Positions 32,861-41,449 of a DNA stretch of 64,000 nucleotides are shown here, one piece after another (positions within the stretch are counted from its first letter, which is position 1; each line of letters starts with the position of its first letter). The stretch lies in assembly GCF_039543645.1 (NCBI RefSeq), contig NZ_BAABKD010000002.1:124001-188000 (forward strand), written 5' to 3'. The position numbers were made by a program, and so were the translations under genes. The DNA is from Paenalcaligenes hermetiae. Lineage in GTDB: Bacteria > Pseudomonadota > Gammaproteobacteria > Burkholderiales > Burkholderiaceae_B. Under the pieces are notes generated by a model. It saw nothing but the letters and a program-made list of their open reading frames with translations, made no database searches and was not told the DNA's origin.

Positions 32861-34147
32861 CTATTGATTTGCTGGGGCGTAGCGCTTTTGTACGTAGTCC
32901 AGCACAATTTTTTGAAATTCTTGAGCAATCGTATCACCTTTTAAGGTAACGATGCGTTCCCCATCCACATATACCGGTGCCGCCGGAGTTTCGCCCGTGC
33001 CAGGCAAACTAATACCAATATCAGCGTGTCGGCTTTCGCCCGGCCCATTCACCACACAGCCCATCACCGCCACATTCATGGTTTCCACACCAGGATACTG
33101 ATAACGCCATACCGGCATCTGCTCGCGCAAATAGGCTTGGATATCATTGGCCAGCTCTTGAAATACCGTGCTGCTAGTGCGTCCGCACCCAGGGCAGGCA
33201 ACAACCATAGGCGTAAATGCACGCAAGCCCATCGTTTGGAGGATTTCTTGAGCTACGACAACCTCTTGGCGGCGATCACCACCCGGCTCGGGTGTCAGGG
33301 ATATACGAATCGTATCCCCAATACCCTGCTGTAATAACACCGATAAAGCAGCAGTGGAAGCGACAATGCCTTTGCTCCCCATGCCGGCTTCTGTTAGGCC
33401 CAAATGCAACGGGTAATCACAACGTGAGGATAAGTCCTGATATACCGTGATGAGATCCTGCACATGGCTCACTTTACATGAAAGGATGATGGCATCGCCC
33501 GGCAAGCCTAACTGCTCTGCGCGCTGTGCATTAGAAATCGCAGAAACAACCAAGGCTTCGCGCATGACAGCCTGGGCTTCCCATGGACGATGCCGCTGTG
33601 CGTTTTGGTCCATCATTTTTGCCATCAACTCGTGATCCAAGCTGCCCCAGTTCACTCCAATACGCACAGGCTTATTGTATTTGCACGCCACCTCGATCAT
33701 TTGCGCAAAATTGTCGTCTCGACGCTTACCGCCCCCCATGTTGCCCGGGTTAATACGATATTTAGATAGTGCTTGAGCGCACTCTGGGTATTCCGTTAGC
33801 AGTTTGTGCCCGTTATAGTGAAAATCACCTACAAGTGGCACATCTATATTCATGCGGTCTAGCTGCTCTCGAATGGCTGGTACCTCTTTGGCTGCAGCAG
33901 GTGTATTCACCGTAATACGCACCAGCTCGGAGCCAGCCTGAGCTAAGTCCTTAACTTGCAATGCCGTTTCAATGGCATTCTCGGTATCGGTATTGGTCAT
34001 GGACTGCACCACTACTGGGGCTCCGCCTCCTACCAATACATGATTGGCTCCCCAATTAACCTTGACACAGCGAGTTTGGCGGCGATCTGCCGCGCCGACG
34101 GGTAATGCTGGGCGATCTGAAGTCGCAAAATCAAATAAATCAATCAT
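32861..34147 (-). CDS. ispG: 4-hydroxy-3-methylbut-2-en-1-yl diphosphate synthase IspG
   Basis: A 428-residue 4Fe-4S enzyme of the MEP isoprenoid pathway (also called GcpE). The N-terminal TIM barrel includes VVVQSMTNTDTENA and VGDFHYNGHKLL; the C-terminal cluster-binding domain has VACPGCGRTSS and VMGCVVNGPGES, giving three cysteines for the cluster. The size is that of the longer proteobacterial form. It starts with a four-base overlap on the RodZ-like gene and is followed by hisS, the common proteobacterial order. Confidence 0.95.
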   Translation of the reverse strand: MIDLFDFATSDRPALPVGAADRRQTRCVKVNWGANHVLVGGGAPVVVQSMTNTDTENAIETALQVKDLAQAGSELVRITVNTPAAAKEVPAIREQLDRMNIDVPLVGDFHYNGHKLLTEYPECAQALSKYRINPGNMGGGKRRDDNFAQMIEVACKYNKPVRIGVNWGSLDHELMAKMMDQNAQRHRPWEAQAVMREALVVSAISNAQRAEQLGLPGDAIILSCKVSHVQDLITVYQDLSSRCDYPLHLGLTEAGMGSKGIVASTAALSVLLQQGIGDTIRISLTPEPGGDRRQEVVVAQEILQTMGLRAFTPMVVACPGCGRTSSTVFQELANDIQAYLREQMPVWRYQYPGVETMNVAVMGCVVNGPGESRHADIGISLPGTGETPAAPVYVDGERIVTLKGDTIAQEFQKIVLDYVQKRYAPANQ

Positions 34148-34620
34148 GACTGAAGTTCTTTAAGCCAATCAAATACCAACCAATTTTCAGGAATCCAACC
34201 TTGGTCTAAAGCATAAAACAAGGCGATCAGTAACAGCAAGGCGATAATAAGCCACCACCCCCAAGCCCGCTGCGTAGGCTCAGTGTATAACGACATATCT
34301 GCACCATCCCATTGCTTCTTTTTCTGTTTAATATTGTGTGTTGCAGTTACACCTGTTTGCTCCTCTAGCATCCCCAACAGTAAACTCTCATCAGCCCCTA
34401 AAAGTCGAGCATAGCTTTTCACCATCCAACGCAATGGCATCCCACTGGGCAAGGCTTGCCAGTCCTCTTTTTCTAAAGCCTCTAGCTGCAAAGCTGAATA
34501 TTTAATTCGTATAGAAACGTCGTGATAGCTTAAACCTTGAGCCTGACGTAGTTCTGCAATAAACGCCCCTAACGATTGAGATGTAGGCTCTAACTCTGGG
34601 CTAGAGACAGGTGAATTCAT
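34144..34620 (-). CDS. Short RodZ-like protein (helix-turn-helix plus one membrane helix)
   Basis: A 158-residue protein with a Cro/RodZ-type helix-turn-helix (about residues 16-80, LGAFIAELRQAQGLSYHDVS and KYSALQLEALEKEDW), a linker, and a single membrane helix (about 120-142) near the C-terminus. RodZ links MreB filaments to the cell-wall elongation machinery through the cytoplasmic domain; E. coli RodZ has a further periplasmic domain of roughly 200 residues that is absent here. No frameshift explains this: the stop overlaps the ispG start by four bases, an orderly junction. The position between rlmN and ispG is the rodZ position. Either this is a naturally minimal RodZ or a divergent homologue. 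Confidence 0.78.
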   Translation of the reverse strand: MNSPVSSPELEPTSQSLGAFIAELRQAQGLSYHDVSIRIKYSALQLEALEKEDWQALPSGMPLRWMVKSYARLLGADESLLLGMLEEQTGVTATHNIKQKKKQWDGADMSLYTEPTQRAWGWWLIIALLLLIALFYALDQGWIPENWLVFDWLKELQS

Positions 34621-35768
34621 GCTCGCTCCGGTTGAATTAAGATGGTTCCTTGGTTAGGCAAGCGCTCACGAATACGAGTACGATCACGAATATCCCCGGC
34701 GAGCTGACCACAAGCTGCATCAATATCATCCCCTCGGGTTTTACGTATAGTGGTCACCACCCCACCGTCTTGGAGACGTTGTGCAAAATCACGGACCACA
34801 GCCTGCGGCGAACGCTTTAGCCCCGACTGTGGAAATGGATTAAAAGGTATTAGATTGAATTTGCAGCTGACTTGTTTAGCAATGTCTAAGAGCTGCTGCG
34901 CATGCTCAGGCTGATCATTAATGCCATCCAGCATAATGTATTCAAAAGTAATAAAATCTCGCGGCGCATACTGCAGATAGTTATTACACGATGCAATGAG
35001 CTCACGTAATGGGTGCTTACGATTAAGCGGTACTAACTTGTCACGCAAGGCATCATTAGGCGCATGTAAAGAGACCGCCAACGCAACAGGACAGTCATGA
35101 GCTAAGCGATCCATAAACGGCACTACCCCAGATGTCGATACGGTAACACGACGCCGAGACAAGCCATAGGCATTATCATCAAGCATCAGTTGCAGCGCAA
35201 TTAACACCTGATCGTAATTAAGCAGCGGCTCGCCCATCCCCATAAACACTACATTTGTCACATAGCGATCATCCACCACAGGCTGCGGCTGTGCACCTAC
35301 TCGTGCAGCAGTGGGATCTTGGCGTAACTGGTCTCGCGCAAACCAAAGTTGCCCAATAATTTCAGCCGCACTTAAATTACGATTAAAGCCTTGGTAGCCA
35401 GTAGAGCAAAAAGGACAAGCCACGGTGCACCCTGCTTGGCTAGAAATACACAACGTGCCACGATCATCCTCGGGAATATAAACGGCCTCCACGGCATTAT
35501 TTTGCCCTACATCAAATAACCATTTACGCGTGCCATCCGCAGAGCGCTGTTCAATTTGTTTAGTCGGAGCACAAATCGAACAATGCTCTGCCAACTGCTG
35601 GCGAAACACGCGCGCCAAATCCGTCATTTGCTCAAAATCATTAACCCCACGCTGATGAATCCAGCGTTGAAGCTGCTTGGCACGAAACGGCTTGTTCCCC
35701 CATTGGGCCACCAGTTCTACCAATTGTTCGAGCGTATGCCCTATGATATTTGTACGAGTTTCTGACAT
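34617..35768 (-). CDS. rlmN: Dual-specificity 23S rRNA/tRNA methyltransferase RlmN
   Basis: A 383-residue radical-SAM enzyme that methylates C2 of A2503 in 23S rRNA and of A37 in some tRNAs. The cluster cysteines are C114, C118 and C121 (CTVACPFC), and the catalytic cysteine that carries the methyl group is in DDIDAACGQLAGD near residue 350. GMGEPLLNYD and SLHAPND are further hallmarks. It overlaps the RodZ-like gene by four bases; the pilF gene often found between the two is absent. ndk lies about 30 bases upstream. Confidence 0.95.
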   Translation of the reverse strand: MSETRTNIIGHTLEQLVELVAQWGNKPFRAKQLQRWIHQRGVNDFEQMTDLARVFRQQLAEHCSICAPTKQIEQRSADGTRKWLFDVGQNNAVEAVYIPEDDRGTLCISSQAGCTVACPFCSTGYQGFNRNLSAAEIIGQLWFARDQLRQDPTAARVGAQPQPVVDDRYVTNVVFMGMGEPLLNYDQVLIALQLMLDDNAYGLSRRRVTVSTSGVVPFMDRLAHDCPVALAVSLHAPNDALRDKLVPLNRKHPLRELIASCNNYLQYAPRDFITFEYIMLDGINDQPEHAQQLLDIAKQVSCKFNLIPFNPFPQSGLKRSPQAVVRDFAQRLQDGGVVTTIRKTRGDDIDAACGQLAGDIRDRTRIRERLPNQGTILIQPERA

Positions 35769-35798
35769 AATGATTTGACGAGCGTGTTAAGCAGTTAA

Positions 35799-36224
35799 TT
35801 AACGGCTGTGGATTTCAGTTTCAGCAAAGAAATAAGCAATCTCAACAGCAGCGGTTTCAGGAGCATCCGAACCGTGTACCGCGTTAGCATCAATGCTTTC
35901 GGCGAAATCAGCACGGATGGTGCCGGGAGCGGCTTCTTTGGGGTTGGTTGCACCCATGAGCTCACGGTTTTTAGCAATGGCATTTTCGCCTTCTAAGACC
36001 TGTACGAACACAGGACCGGAAATCATGAACTCAACTAAATCATTAAAGAAAGGACGCTCTTTGTGTACAGCGTAGAAGCCTTCGGCCTCGGCGCGGGAGA
36101 GTTGTACCAAACGGGCAGCAACGACTTTTAAGCCGGCGGCTTCAAAGCGAGCTACGATTTGACCAATTGCGTTTTTTGCAACAGCATCAGGTTTAATAAT
36201 AGATAGGGTGCGTTCAATAGCCAT
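35799..36224 (-). CDS. ndk: Nucleoside diphosphate kinase
   Basis: A 141-residue kinase that equalises NTP pools by phosphate transfer. ERTLSIIKPDAV at the N-terminus and the active-site histidine H117 in NAVHGSD are intact. The ATG at 36224 is used; an in-frame start at 36245 would add seven residues without a ribosome site. It is the first gene of the long minus-strand series ndk-rlmN-rodZ-ispG-hisS-yfgM-bamB-der. A 239-base gap with no obvious gene separates it from the divergent valS gene. Confidence 0.96.
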   Translation of the reverse strand: MAIERTLSIIKPDAVAKNAIGQIVARFEAAGLKVVAARLVQLSRAEAEGFYAVHKERPFFNDLVEFMISGPVFVQVLEGENAIAKNRELMGATNPKEAAPGTIRADFAESIDANAVHGSDAPETAAVEIAYFFAETEIHSR

Positions 36225-36421
36225 GTAAAATCCCAGTATAAACAAAAATAAGGTCGTTATTGCCTAGACAACGACGACATTGACAAAGAAAATGTTGTTT
36301 TTACCAACAAAAACAATCACTTTTGATCTTTTTAAGATAGCGAAGTATTTTAACATGCCCACAGCGTCATGCTGCATCTTAAAATAACGCTTTTAAACTT
36401 ATTCTTTTTAACAGCCGATTT

Positions 36422-36437
36422 TGGGGTCAATACCCCA
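36422..36437 (+). promoter_or_regulatory. Hairpin in the valS leader
   Basis: TGGGGT and ACCCCA are six-base arms around CAAT, ending 26 bases before the valS ATG. It is probably transcribed; a role in translation or transcription control is only a possibility. Confidence 0.35.
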
Positions 36438-36463
36438 CAGGTCTGGCCTAATATCGCAACACA

Positions 36464-39316
36464 ATGACCAACTCTTCCAATACATCTCTACTTGATCAGC
36501 TTGCTAAAAGCTTTGAACCCAAAGACATTGAAGGCCCTCGTTATGCCCAATGGGAGCAGGCCGGTTTATTCCGTAGTGGTCAACATGTCCATACCACCAA
36601 CGATAACGCACCTACTTTTGTGATCCAGTGCCCCCCACCTAACGTGACGGGTACCTTACATATGGGGCATGCATTTAACCAAACCATCATGGACGGCTTG
36701 GCTCGATATCATCGCATGAAAGGCTATGATACGGCGTTTATCCCAGGCACGGACCACGCCGGTATCGCCACGCAAATCGTCGTTGAGCGTCAGCTGGATG
36801 AGGAAAATATCTCCCGTCATGATTTAGGCCGCGAAAAATTTGTAGAGAAGGTCTGGGAGTGGAAAGAGCAATCCGGCAATGCCATTACAAAACAAATTCG
36901 TCGCTTGGGAGCTTCGTGTGACTGGGAGCGCGAATATTTTACGATGGACGAAAACCTCACTCGTGGTGTAGCAGAAACCTTTGTACGCTTATATGAGCAA
37001 GGCCTAATCTACCGTGGTAAGCGTTTGGTCAACTGGGATCCTGTGCTAGGCACAGCGGTGTCTGATCTAGAAGTAGAAAGCGTCGAGGAACAAGGCCATT
37101 TATGGGAAATTCGCTATCCACTGACTCAGCCTACCAATGATTTAACGCATCTCGTTGTGGCCACCACCCGCCCTGAAACCATGCTAGGTGACGTAGCAGT
37201 CATGGTCCACCCCGACGATGAACGTTACCAGCATCTCATTGGTCAAACGGTTACCTTGCCTTTGGTCGGTCGCGAAATCCCAATCATTGCGGACGACTAC
37301 GTTGATAAATCCTTTGGGACCGGTGTGGTTAAAGTCACACCTGCCCATGACTTTAATGACTACGCCGTGGGCGAACGTCATGGCTTAGACAAAATCAGCA
37401 TCCTAACTCTCGATGCCAAAATCAACGAAAACGCCCCAGAAAAATATCAAGGCCTAGACCGCTTTGAAGCACGCAAACAAATTGTTGCTGACCTAGAGGC
37501 TATCGGTGCCCTCCAAGCTATTAAGCCTCACACACTGATGGTACCCCGTGGCGATCGCACCAATACCGTTATTGAGCCTATGCTCACCGATCAGTGGTTC
37601 GTCGCTATGAGTAAGCCCGCTCCCGCCGACTCTTTACACCCAGGTAAAAGCATTACCGAAGTCGCTCTCGAAGTCGTTGCAAACGGACAAATTAAATTCG
37701 TTCCAGAAAACTGGACCAATACTTACAACCAATGGCTCAACAATATCCAAGACTGGTGTATTTCACGCCAACTCTGGTGGGGGCATCAGATCCCCGCTTG
37801 GTACGCTGAAAACGGCGAAATTATTGTGGCGCGTGATGAAAACGAGGCCAAGCAAAAAGCGGCTGCCGCGGGGATCCAGGGCGAACTCCGTCGTGACGAA
37901 GACGTCTTAGACACCTGGTTTTCATCTGCACTCGTTCCATTTACTGACCTAGGCTGGCCGGAGCAAACTCCCGACCTGGCGAAATACTTGCCCTCAAGTG
38001 TTCTCGTCACCGGTTTTGATATTATTTTCTTCTGGGTAGCTCGTATGGTCATGATGAGCATGCACATGACCGGGCAGGTGCCTTTCCACACCGTCTATGT
38101 ACATGGCCTTGTCTGTGATATGGAAGGCAAAAAAATGAGTAAATCCCGTGGCAATACCATTGACCCCGTGGACCTCATTGATGGTATTGACGTGGAAAGC
38201 CTTGTCAAAAAACGCACCTTTGGCTTAATGAACCCTAAACAAGCCGACAGCATTGCCAAGCGCACCCGCAAAGACTTCCCCGATGGAGTTCCAGCTTATG
38301 GCACAGACGCCTTGCGTTTCACCATGGCCGCCTATGCAACGTTAGGGCGCAACATTAACTTTGATCTGAAGCGGTGCGAGGGGTATCGCAACTTTAATAA
38401 TAAGCTTTGGAATGCCACTCGCTTTGTGCTGATGAACACCGAAGCACAAGAGCCTTTTATGCAGTTTTGTGCGTTAACCGAGTACTCGACTGTAGATAAA
38501 TGGATTCGCAGCCAATTACAACGCCTCATCCAAACCGTAGAGCGCAATTTTGCCGAGTACCGTTTTGATAACATCGCCAATGCCATTTACCACTTTGTAT
38601 GGGATGAATATTGCGACTGGTACTTAGAAATGGCCAAGGTACAAATCCAACAAGGCAACCCTGCACAAAAACTGGCCACACAACGTACGCTAATCGAAGT
38701 ACTAGAAACCGTACTACGTCTCGCGCACCCTATTATTCCGTATATTACCGAAGAGCTCTGGCAAAAAGTTTCACTGGTCGCGGCTAAACGCACTGCCGAG
38801 GAAAACCTCAGTATTAGCGTACAGCCCTACCCTGAGCCTAACCCAAGCTTGATCGATGAAAAAGCGGAAAAGCAGGTTGCCGAACTTAAAGCTCAAGTCG
38901 ATGCTATCCGTGCTTTACGTAGTGAAATGGGCTTATCTCCATCAGAGCGTGTACCGCTATTTGCTCAAGGGGATGCCACTATGCTCGAACAAAATCGTCC
39001 ATACCTCATGGCGCTAGCCAAGATGTCCGAGGTCGAGCTTCATGAGCAGCTTCCCGATCTGGGCGCCCCTGTCCAAGTCGTCGGAACCACACAACTTATG
39101 CTCCATGTGGAAATCGATGTAGAAGCCGAAACTGCTCGCTTAAATAAAGAAATCGAGCGCTTAAATAATGAGATAGCCAAAGCCAACGGCAAACTAAGCA
39201 ACCCAAACTTTGTTGAGCGTGCTCCCGCCGCCGTCGTAGAGCAAGAACGAGAGCGTTTAGCCAGCTTCACGCAAACGCTATCCAAAGTTCAAGAGCAATT
39301 AGCTAGACTTAAATAG
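36464..39316 (+). CDS. valS: Valyl-tRNA synthetase
   Basis: A 950-residue class I synthetase. The HIGH-type motif is HMGH (66-69, in NVTGTLHMGHA), KMSKS is at about 555-559, and the editing (CP1) domain occupies about 200-400 with TTRPETMLGDVAV and GTGVVKVTPAHDFNDY. A C-terminal coiled coil (about 885-950) is typical of ValRS. It charges tRNA-Val and hydrolyses mischarged Thr-tRNA. It is a single-gene unit, divergent from ndk, with a terminator 14 bases after the stop. Confidence 0.97.
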   Translation: MTNSSNTSLLDQLAKSFEPKDIEGPRYAQWEQAGLFRSGQHVHTTNDNAPTFVIQCPPPNVTGTLHMGHAFNQTIMDGLARYHRMKGYDTAFIPGTDHAGIATQIVVERQLDEENISRHDLGREKFVEKVWEWKEQSGNAITKQIRRLGASCDWEREYFTMDENLTRGVAETFVRLYEQGLIYRGKRLVNWDPVLGTAVSDLEVESVEEQGHLWEIRYPLTQPTNDLTHLVVATTRPETMLGDVAVMVHPDDERYQHLIGQTVTLPLVGREIPIIADDYVDKSFGTGVVKVTPAHDFNDYAVGERHGLDKISILTLDAKINENAPEKYQGLDRFEARKQIVADLEAIGALQAIKPHTLMVPRGDRTNTVIEPMLTDQWFVAMSKPAPADSLHPGKSITEVALEVVANGQIKFVPENWTNTYNQWLNNIQDWCISRQLWWGHQIPAWYAENGEIIVARDENEAKQKAAAAGIQGELRRDEDVLDTWFSSALVPFTDLGWPEQTPDLAKYLPSSVLVTGFDIIFFWVARMVMMSMHMTGQVPFHTVYVHGLVCDMEGKKMSKSRGNTIDPVDLIDGIDVESLVKKRTFGLMNPKQADSIAKRTRKDFPDGVPAYGTDALRFTMAAYATLGRNINFDLKRCEGYRNFNNKLWNATRFVLMNTEAQEPFMQFCALTEYSTVDKWIRSQLQRLIQTVERNFAEYRFDNIANAIYHFVWDEYCDWYLEMAKVQIQQGNPAQKLATQRTLIEVLETVLRLAHPIIPYITEELWQKVSLVAAKRTAEENLSISVQPYPEPNPSLIDEKAEKQVAELKAQVDAIRALRSEMGLSPSERVPLFAQGDATMLEQNRPYLMALAKMSEVELHEQLPDLGAPVQVVGTTQLMLHVEIDVEAETARLNKEIERLNNEIAKANGKLSNPNFVERAPAAVVEQERERLASFTQTLSKVQEQLARLK

Positions 39317-39329
39317 CGTCCTTTGTACC

Positions 39330-39362
39330 AAGCAAAAAAGCCCCAATGGGGCTTTTTTGCTT
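39330..39362. terminator. Bidirectional terminator between valS and trmD
   Basis: AAGCAAAAAAGCCCC and its complement form a 15-pair stem around AAT. The A-tract and T-tract inside the stem make it work in both directions, ending valS and the rpsP-rimM-trmD operon. Confidence 0.9.
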
Positions 39363-39400
39363 GCCAACTACGCATCCATGCAAAGCGCTCTATCCATTTA

Positions 39401-40156
39401 CTATAAACTGAGCAAATATTGCTCATCTTTTTTATCCAACAGACCTTTGGCACGCGCTTGTTCAATTAAGTCAGGGCGACGTTGTGCGGTGATACGTAAC
39501 GACTGCTCGCGACGCCATTGAGCAATAAGCTGGTGATTGCCTGACTTTAGTACCGCAGGAATAGACTGCCCTTTATAGATCTCTGGGCGCGTATAATGGG
39601 GGCTATCTAACAATCCATCTAAGCCTACATGAAAAGAGTCACAAACTGCTGATTGCTGATCATTCAAAACACCAGGCAATAAGCGAATCACAGCATCCAT
39701 GACCGCCAAGGCCGCAATCTCCCCACCAGACAAGACAAAATCACCGATGGAAATCTCATGCGTGACCCGTGCATCAATAAATCGCTGGTCAATGCCTTCG
39801 TATCGACCACAAACAATCACCGCACCATCTGTACTAGCCCACTGCTGAGCTAGCGCTTGATCAAAGCGCTCGCCGGTTGGGCTCATTAGAATAACGGGGC
39901 TGTCTGTCATCCCCTGCTGCTGCCGCGCTGCCAACGCCTCGTCCACAGCTGCCTCTAACGGCTCTGCCAACATTACCATACCAGGGCCACCCCCATACGG
40001 GCGATCGTCTACTGTACGGTGCACATCATGGGTATAAGTGCGAGGATTCCAAAAATGCAAATCCCAAATACCCTGGTGACGGGCACGGGCATTGACACCA
40101 TTATCAGTTAATGGCGTAAACATCTCTGGAAAAAGTGTGACGACATCAAAACGCAT
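39401..40156 (-). CDS. trmD: tRNA (guanine-37-N1)-methyltransferase TrmD
   Basis: A 251-residue SPOUT-class enzyme that makes m1G37 in tRNAs reading CCN, CGG and CUN, preventing frameshifts. Conserved parts are RFDVVTLFPEMF, DRPYGGGPGMVM, the knot-forming VCGRYEGIDQRF and IGDFVLSGGE-AA region, and a C-terminal helical domain. The ATG at 40156 gives a five-base gap to rimM; an in-frame ATG at 40177 would overlap rimM. It is the last gene of rpsP-rimM-trmD; rplS, which normally follows, is not here. Confidence 0.96.
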   Translation of the reverse strand: MRFDVVTLFPEMFTPLTDNGVNARARHQGIWDLHFWNPRTYTHDVHRTVDDRPYGGGPGMVMLAEPLEAAVDEALAARQQQGMTDSPVILMSPTGERFDQALAQQWASTDGAVIVCGRYEGIDQRFIDARVTHEISIGDFVLSGGEIAALAVMDAVIRLLPGVLNDQQSAVCDSFHVGLDGLLDSPHYTRPEIYKGQSIPAVLKSGNHQLIAQWRREQSLRITAQRRPDLIEQARAKGLLDKKDEQYLLSL

Positions 40157-40161
40157 GCTGG

Positions 40162-40782
40162 CTAATCCAACGGCCATGTGGTATGAATTTGCTTCGTTTT
40201 GATATCAACGTGATGGACATACGCGTCCACAAAAGGAATGAGCTCGACAATAGGTCGTTTCTTTGCATCAAGCTGCGCGATAAACTGGGCCTGATCGTTT
40301 AGGGTGCCGGTATGCACTTCGAGAACGGCGTGAGCTCCGTTATCGAAAACATGCTCGACTTTACCTACCAACACGGACTGGCCATTGCGGTCGCCATACA
40401 ACAGGCAGCCAATCAAATCGACCCAGTAATGTTCGTCTTCATCTACTGACGGAAAGTCAGCTCGCGAAACCCAAACCGTATGCGCTTTGAGTTTTTCGGC
40501 TTGATCACGGTCATCAAACCCCTGAAACTGTGCAATAACAGTAGCACTATGAGGACGGGATCTAACCACCGTATATAGCTGCGCCGAAGCAGTATCCAAA
40601 TGGCCCGCCTTGTTGGGAGGTACGGGCTTTTGGAGCCACCATCTTTTAGCAGAAAGCAAAACCTCCGCATCGGCAGAATAAGGATGCACCTTTATCCAGC
40701 CTTTTACCCCATAAGCAGATATCACACGCCCTACTTCAACCAAATCCGTAGGTACTGTTGAGTCAACCTGATTAAAAGGCAT
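40162..40782 (-). CDS. rimM: Ribosome maturation factor RimM
   Basis: A 206-residue protein with the N-terminal RimM domain (VEVGRVISAYGVKGWIKVHPYS) and the C-terminal PRC-barrel domain (DEDEHYWVDLIGCLLY to VELIPFVDAYVHHVD). It binds S19 and helps 30S head maturation, and acts next to TrmD in conserved operons. About 22 bases separate it from rpsP and five from trmD. It is slightly longer than the E. coli protein because of a PPNKAGHLDTASAQ insertion after residue 50. Confidence 0.94.
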   Translation of the reverse strand: MPFNQVDSTVPTDLVEVGRVISAYGVKGWIKVHPYSADAEVLLSAKRWWLQKPVPPNKAGHLDTASAQLYTVVRSRPHSATVIAQFQGFDDRDQAEKLKAHTVWVSRADFPSVDEDEHYWVDLIGCLLYGDRNGQSVLVGKVEHVFDNGAHAVLEVHTGTLNDQAQFIAQLDAKKRPIVELIPFVDAYVHHVDIKTKQIHTTWPLD

Positions 40783-40804
40783 AGCGAAGTTTTAATTCCT
40801 GTAA

Positions 40805-41062
40805 TTAAGCAGCAGCTTGAGCTTTAGTGTACTCTTTAACTAGACGAGCCACAGCAGGTGAAACCTGTGCGCCGTTATCTACCCAGTATTGGACACGGTC
40901 TAGTTGAAGACGTAGGTTTTCTTGGCCTTCGCCACCTACGGGATTGTAGAAACCTAAACGCTCAATGAAGCGACCATCGCGACGATCGCTAGAGTTGGCG
41001 GCGACTACAGTGTAAAACGGACGTTTCTTAGAGCCACCACGGGCTAGGCGAATTACCACCAT
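40805..41062 (-). CDS. rpsP: 30S ribosomal protein S16
   Basis: An 85-residue S16 protein starting MVVIRLARGGSKKRPFY with the usual DRRDGRFIERLGFYNP segment. The ATG at 41062 is preceded by GGAAGG eight bases upstream; the in-frame start at 41110 is not supported. It is the first gene of rpsP-rimM-trmD. An 11-base tandem repeat lies upstream at 41154-41175. Confidence 0.97.
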   Translation of the reverse strand: MVVIRLARGGSKKRPFYTVVAANSSDRRDGRFIERLGFYNPVGGEGQENLRLQLDRVQYWVDNGAQVSPAVARLVKEYTKAQAAA

Positions 41063-41153
41063 TGATAATCCCTTCCTGTTAAAAAAGTGTAAAACCAAAG
41101 ATTCTACCACTAAGCTGGGCTTAGCGGAAACTGCATGCGTATTTTACACGTTT

Positions 41154-41175
41154 TACGCAACAAATACGCAACAAA
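41154..41175. repeat. 11-base perfect tandem repeat upstream of rpsP
   Basis: TACGCAACAAA occurs twice in succession (41154-41164 and 41165-41175) in the 139-base space between tusA and rpsP. Read on the minus strand each copy contains TTGCGTA, so one may supply the -35 element of the rpsP promoter; this is tentative. Confidence 0.6.
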
Positions 41176-41201
41176 TTTTAGAATCAGCGAATAAAACCGA
41201 G

Positions 41202-41441
41202 TCAGCGACGACGTACGTAGTGGATAAGGGTATCGCCCTGCTCATGCTGAGCAAGTAACGTATTCCCCGTCTGATCGGTAAAAGCCTGAAAATCTCCTTT
41301 TGCATGTGGGTCAGTGGTAATAACTTTTACCACTTGACCACTTTGCAATTGAGCGAGGGCTTTTTTTGTACGTAATATCGGCAAAGGGCAAGTTAGCCCA
41401 CTTGCGTCGACTTCGGAATCAAAAGCGATAGGCTCAGTCAT
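41202..41441 (-). CDS. TusA-family sulfur carrier protein
   Basis: A 79-residue TusA/SirA/YedF-type protein with the CPxP motif: Cys18 in ASGLTCPLPIL is the persulfide-carrying cysteine. The remaining beta-alpha-beta pattern, QLQSGQVVKVITTDPHAKGDFQAF (two parts), is standard. Such proteins shuttle sulfur for tRNA thiolation, molybdenum cofactor or sulfur oxidation. I chose the ATG at 41441, with AGGGG five to six bases upstream, eight bases after the alaS stop, so it is co-transcribed with alaS. The specific sulfur pathway is open; the window also encodes a thiosulfate dehydrogenase but far away. Confidence 0.88.
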   Translation of the reverse strand: MTEPIAFDSEVDASGLTCPLPILRTKKALAQLQSGQVVKVITTDPHAKGDFQAFTDQTGNTLLAQHEQGDTLIHYVRRR

Positions 41442-41449
41442 TGTTACCC

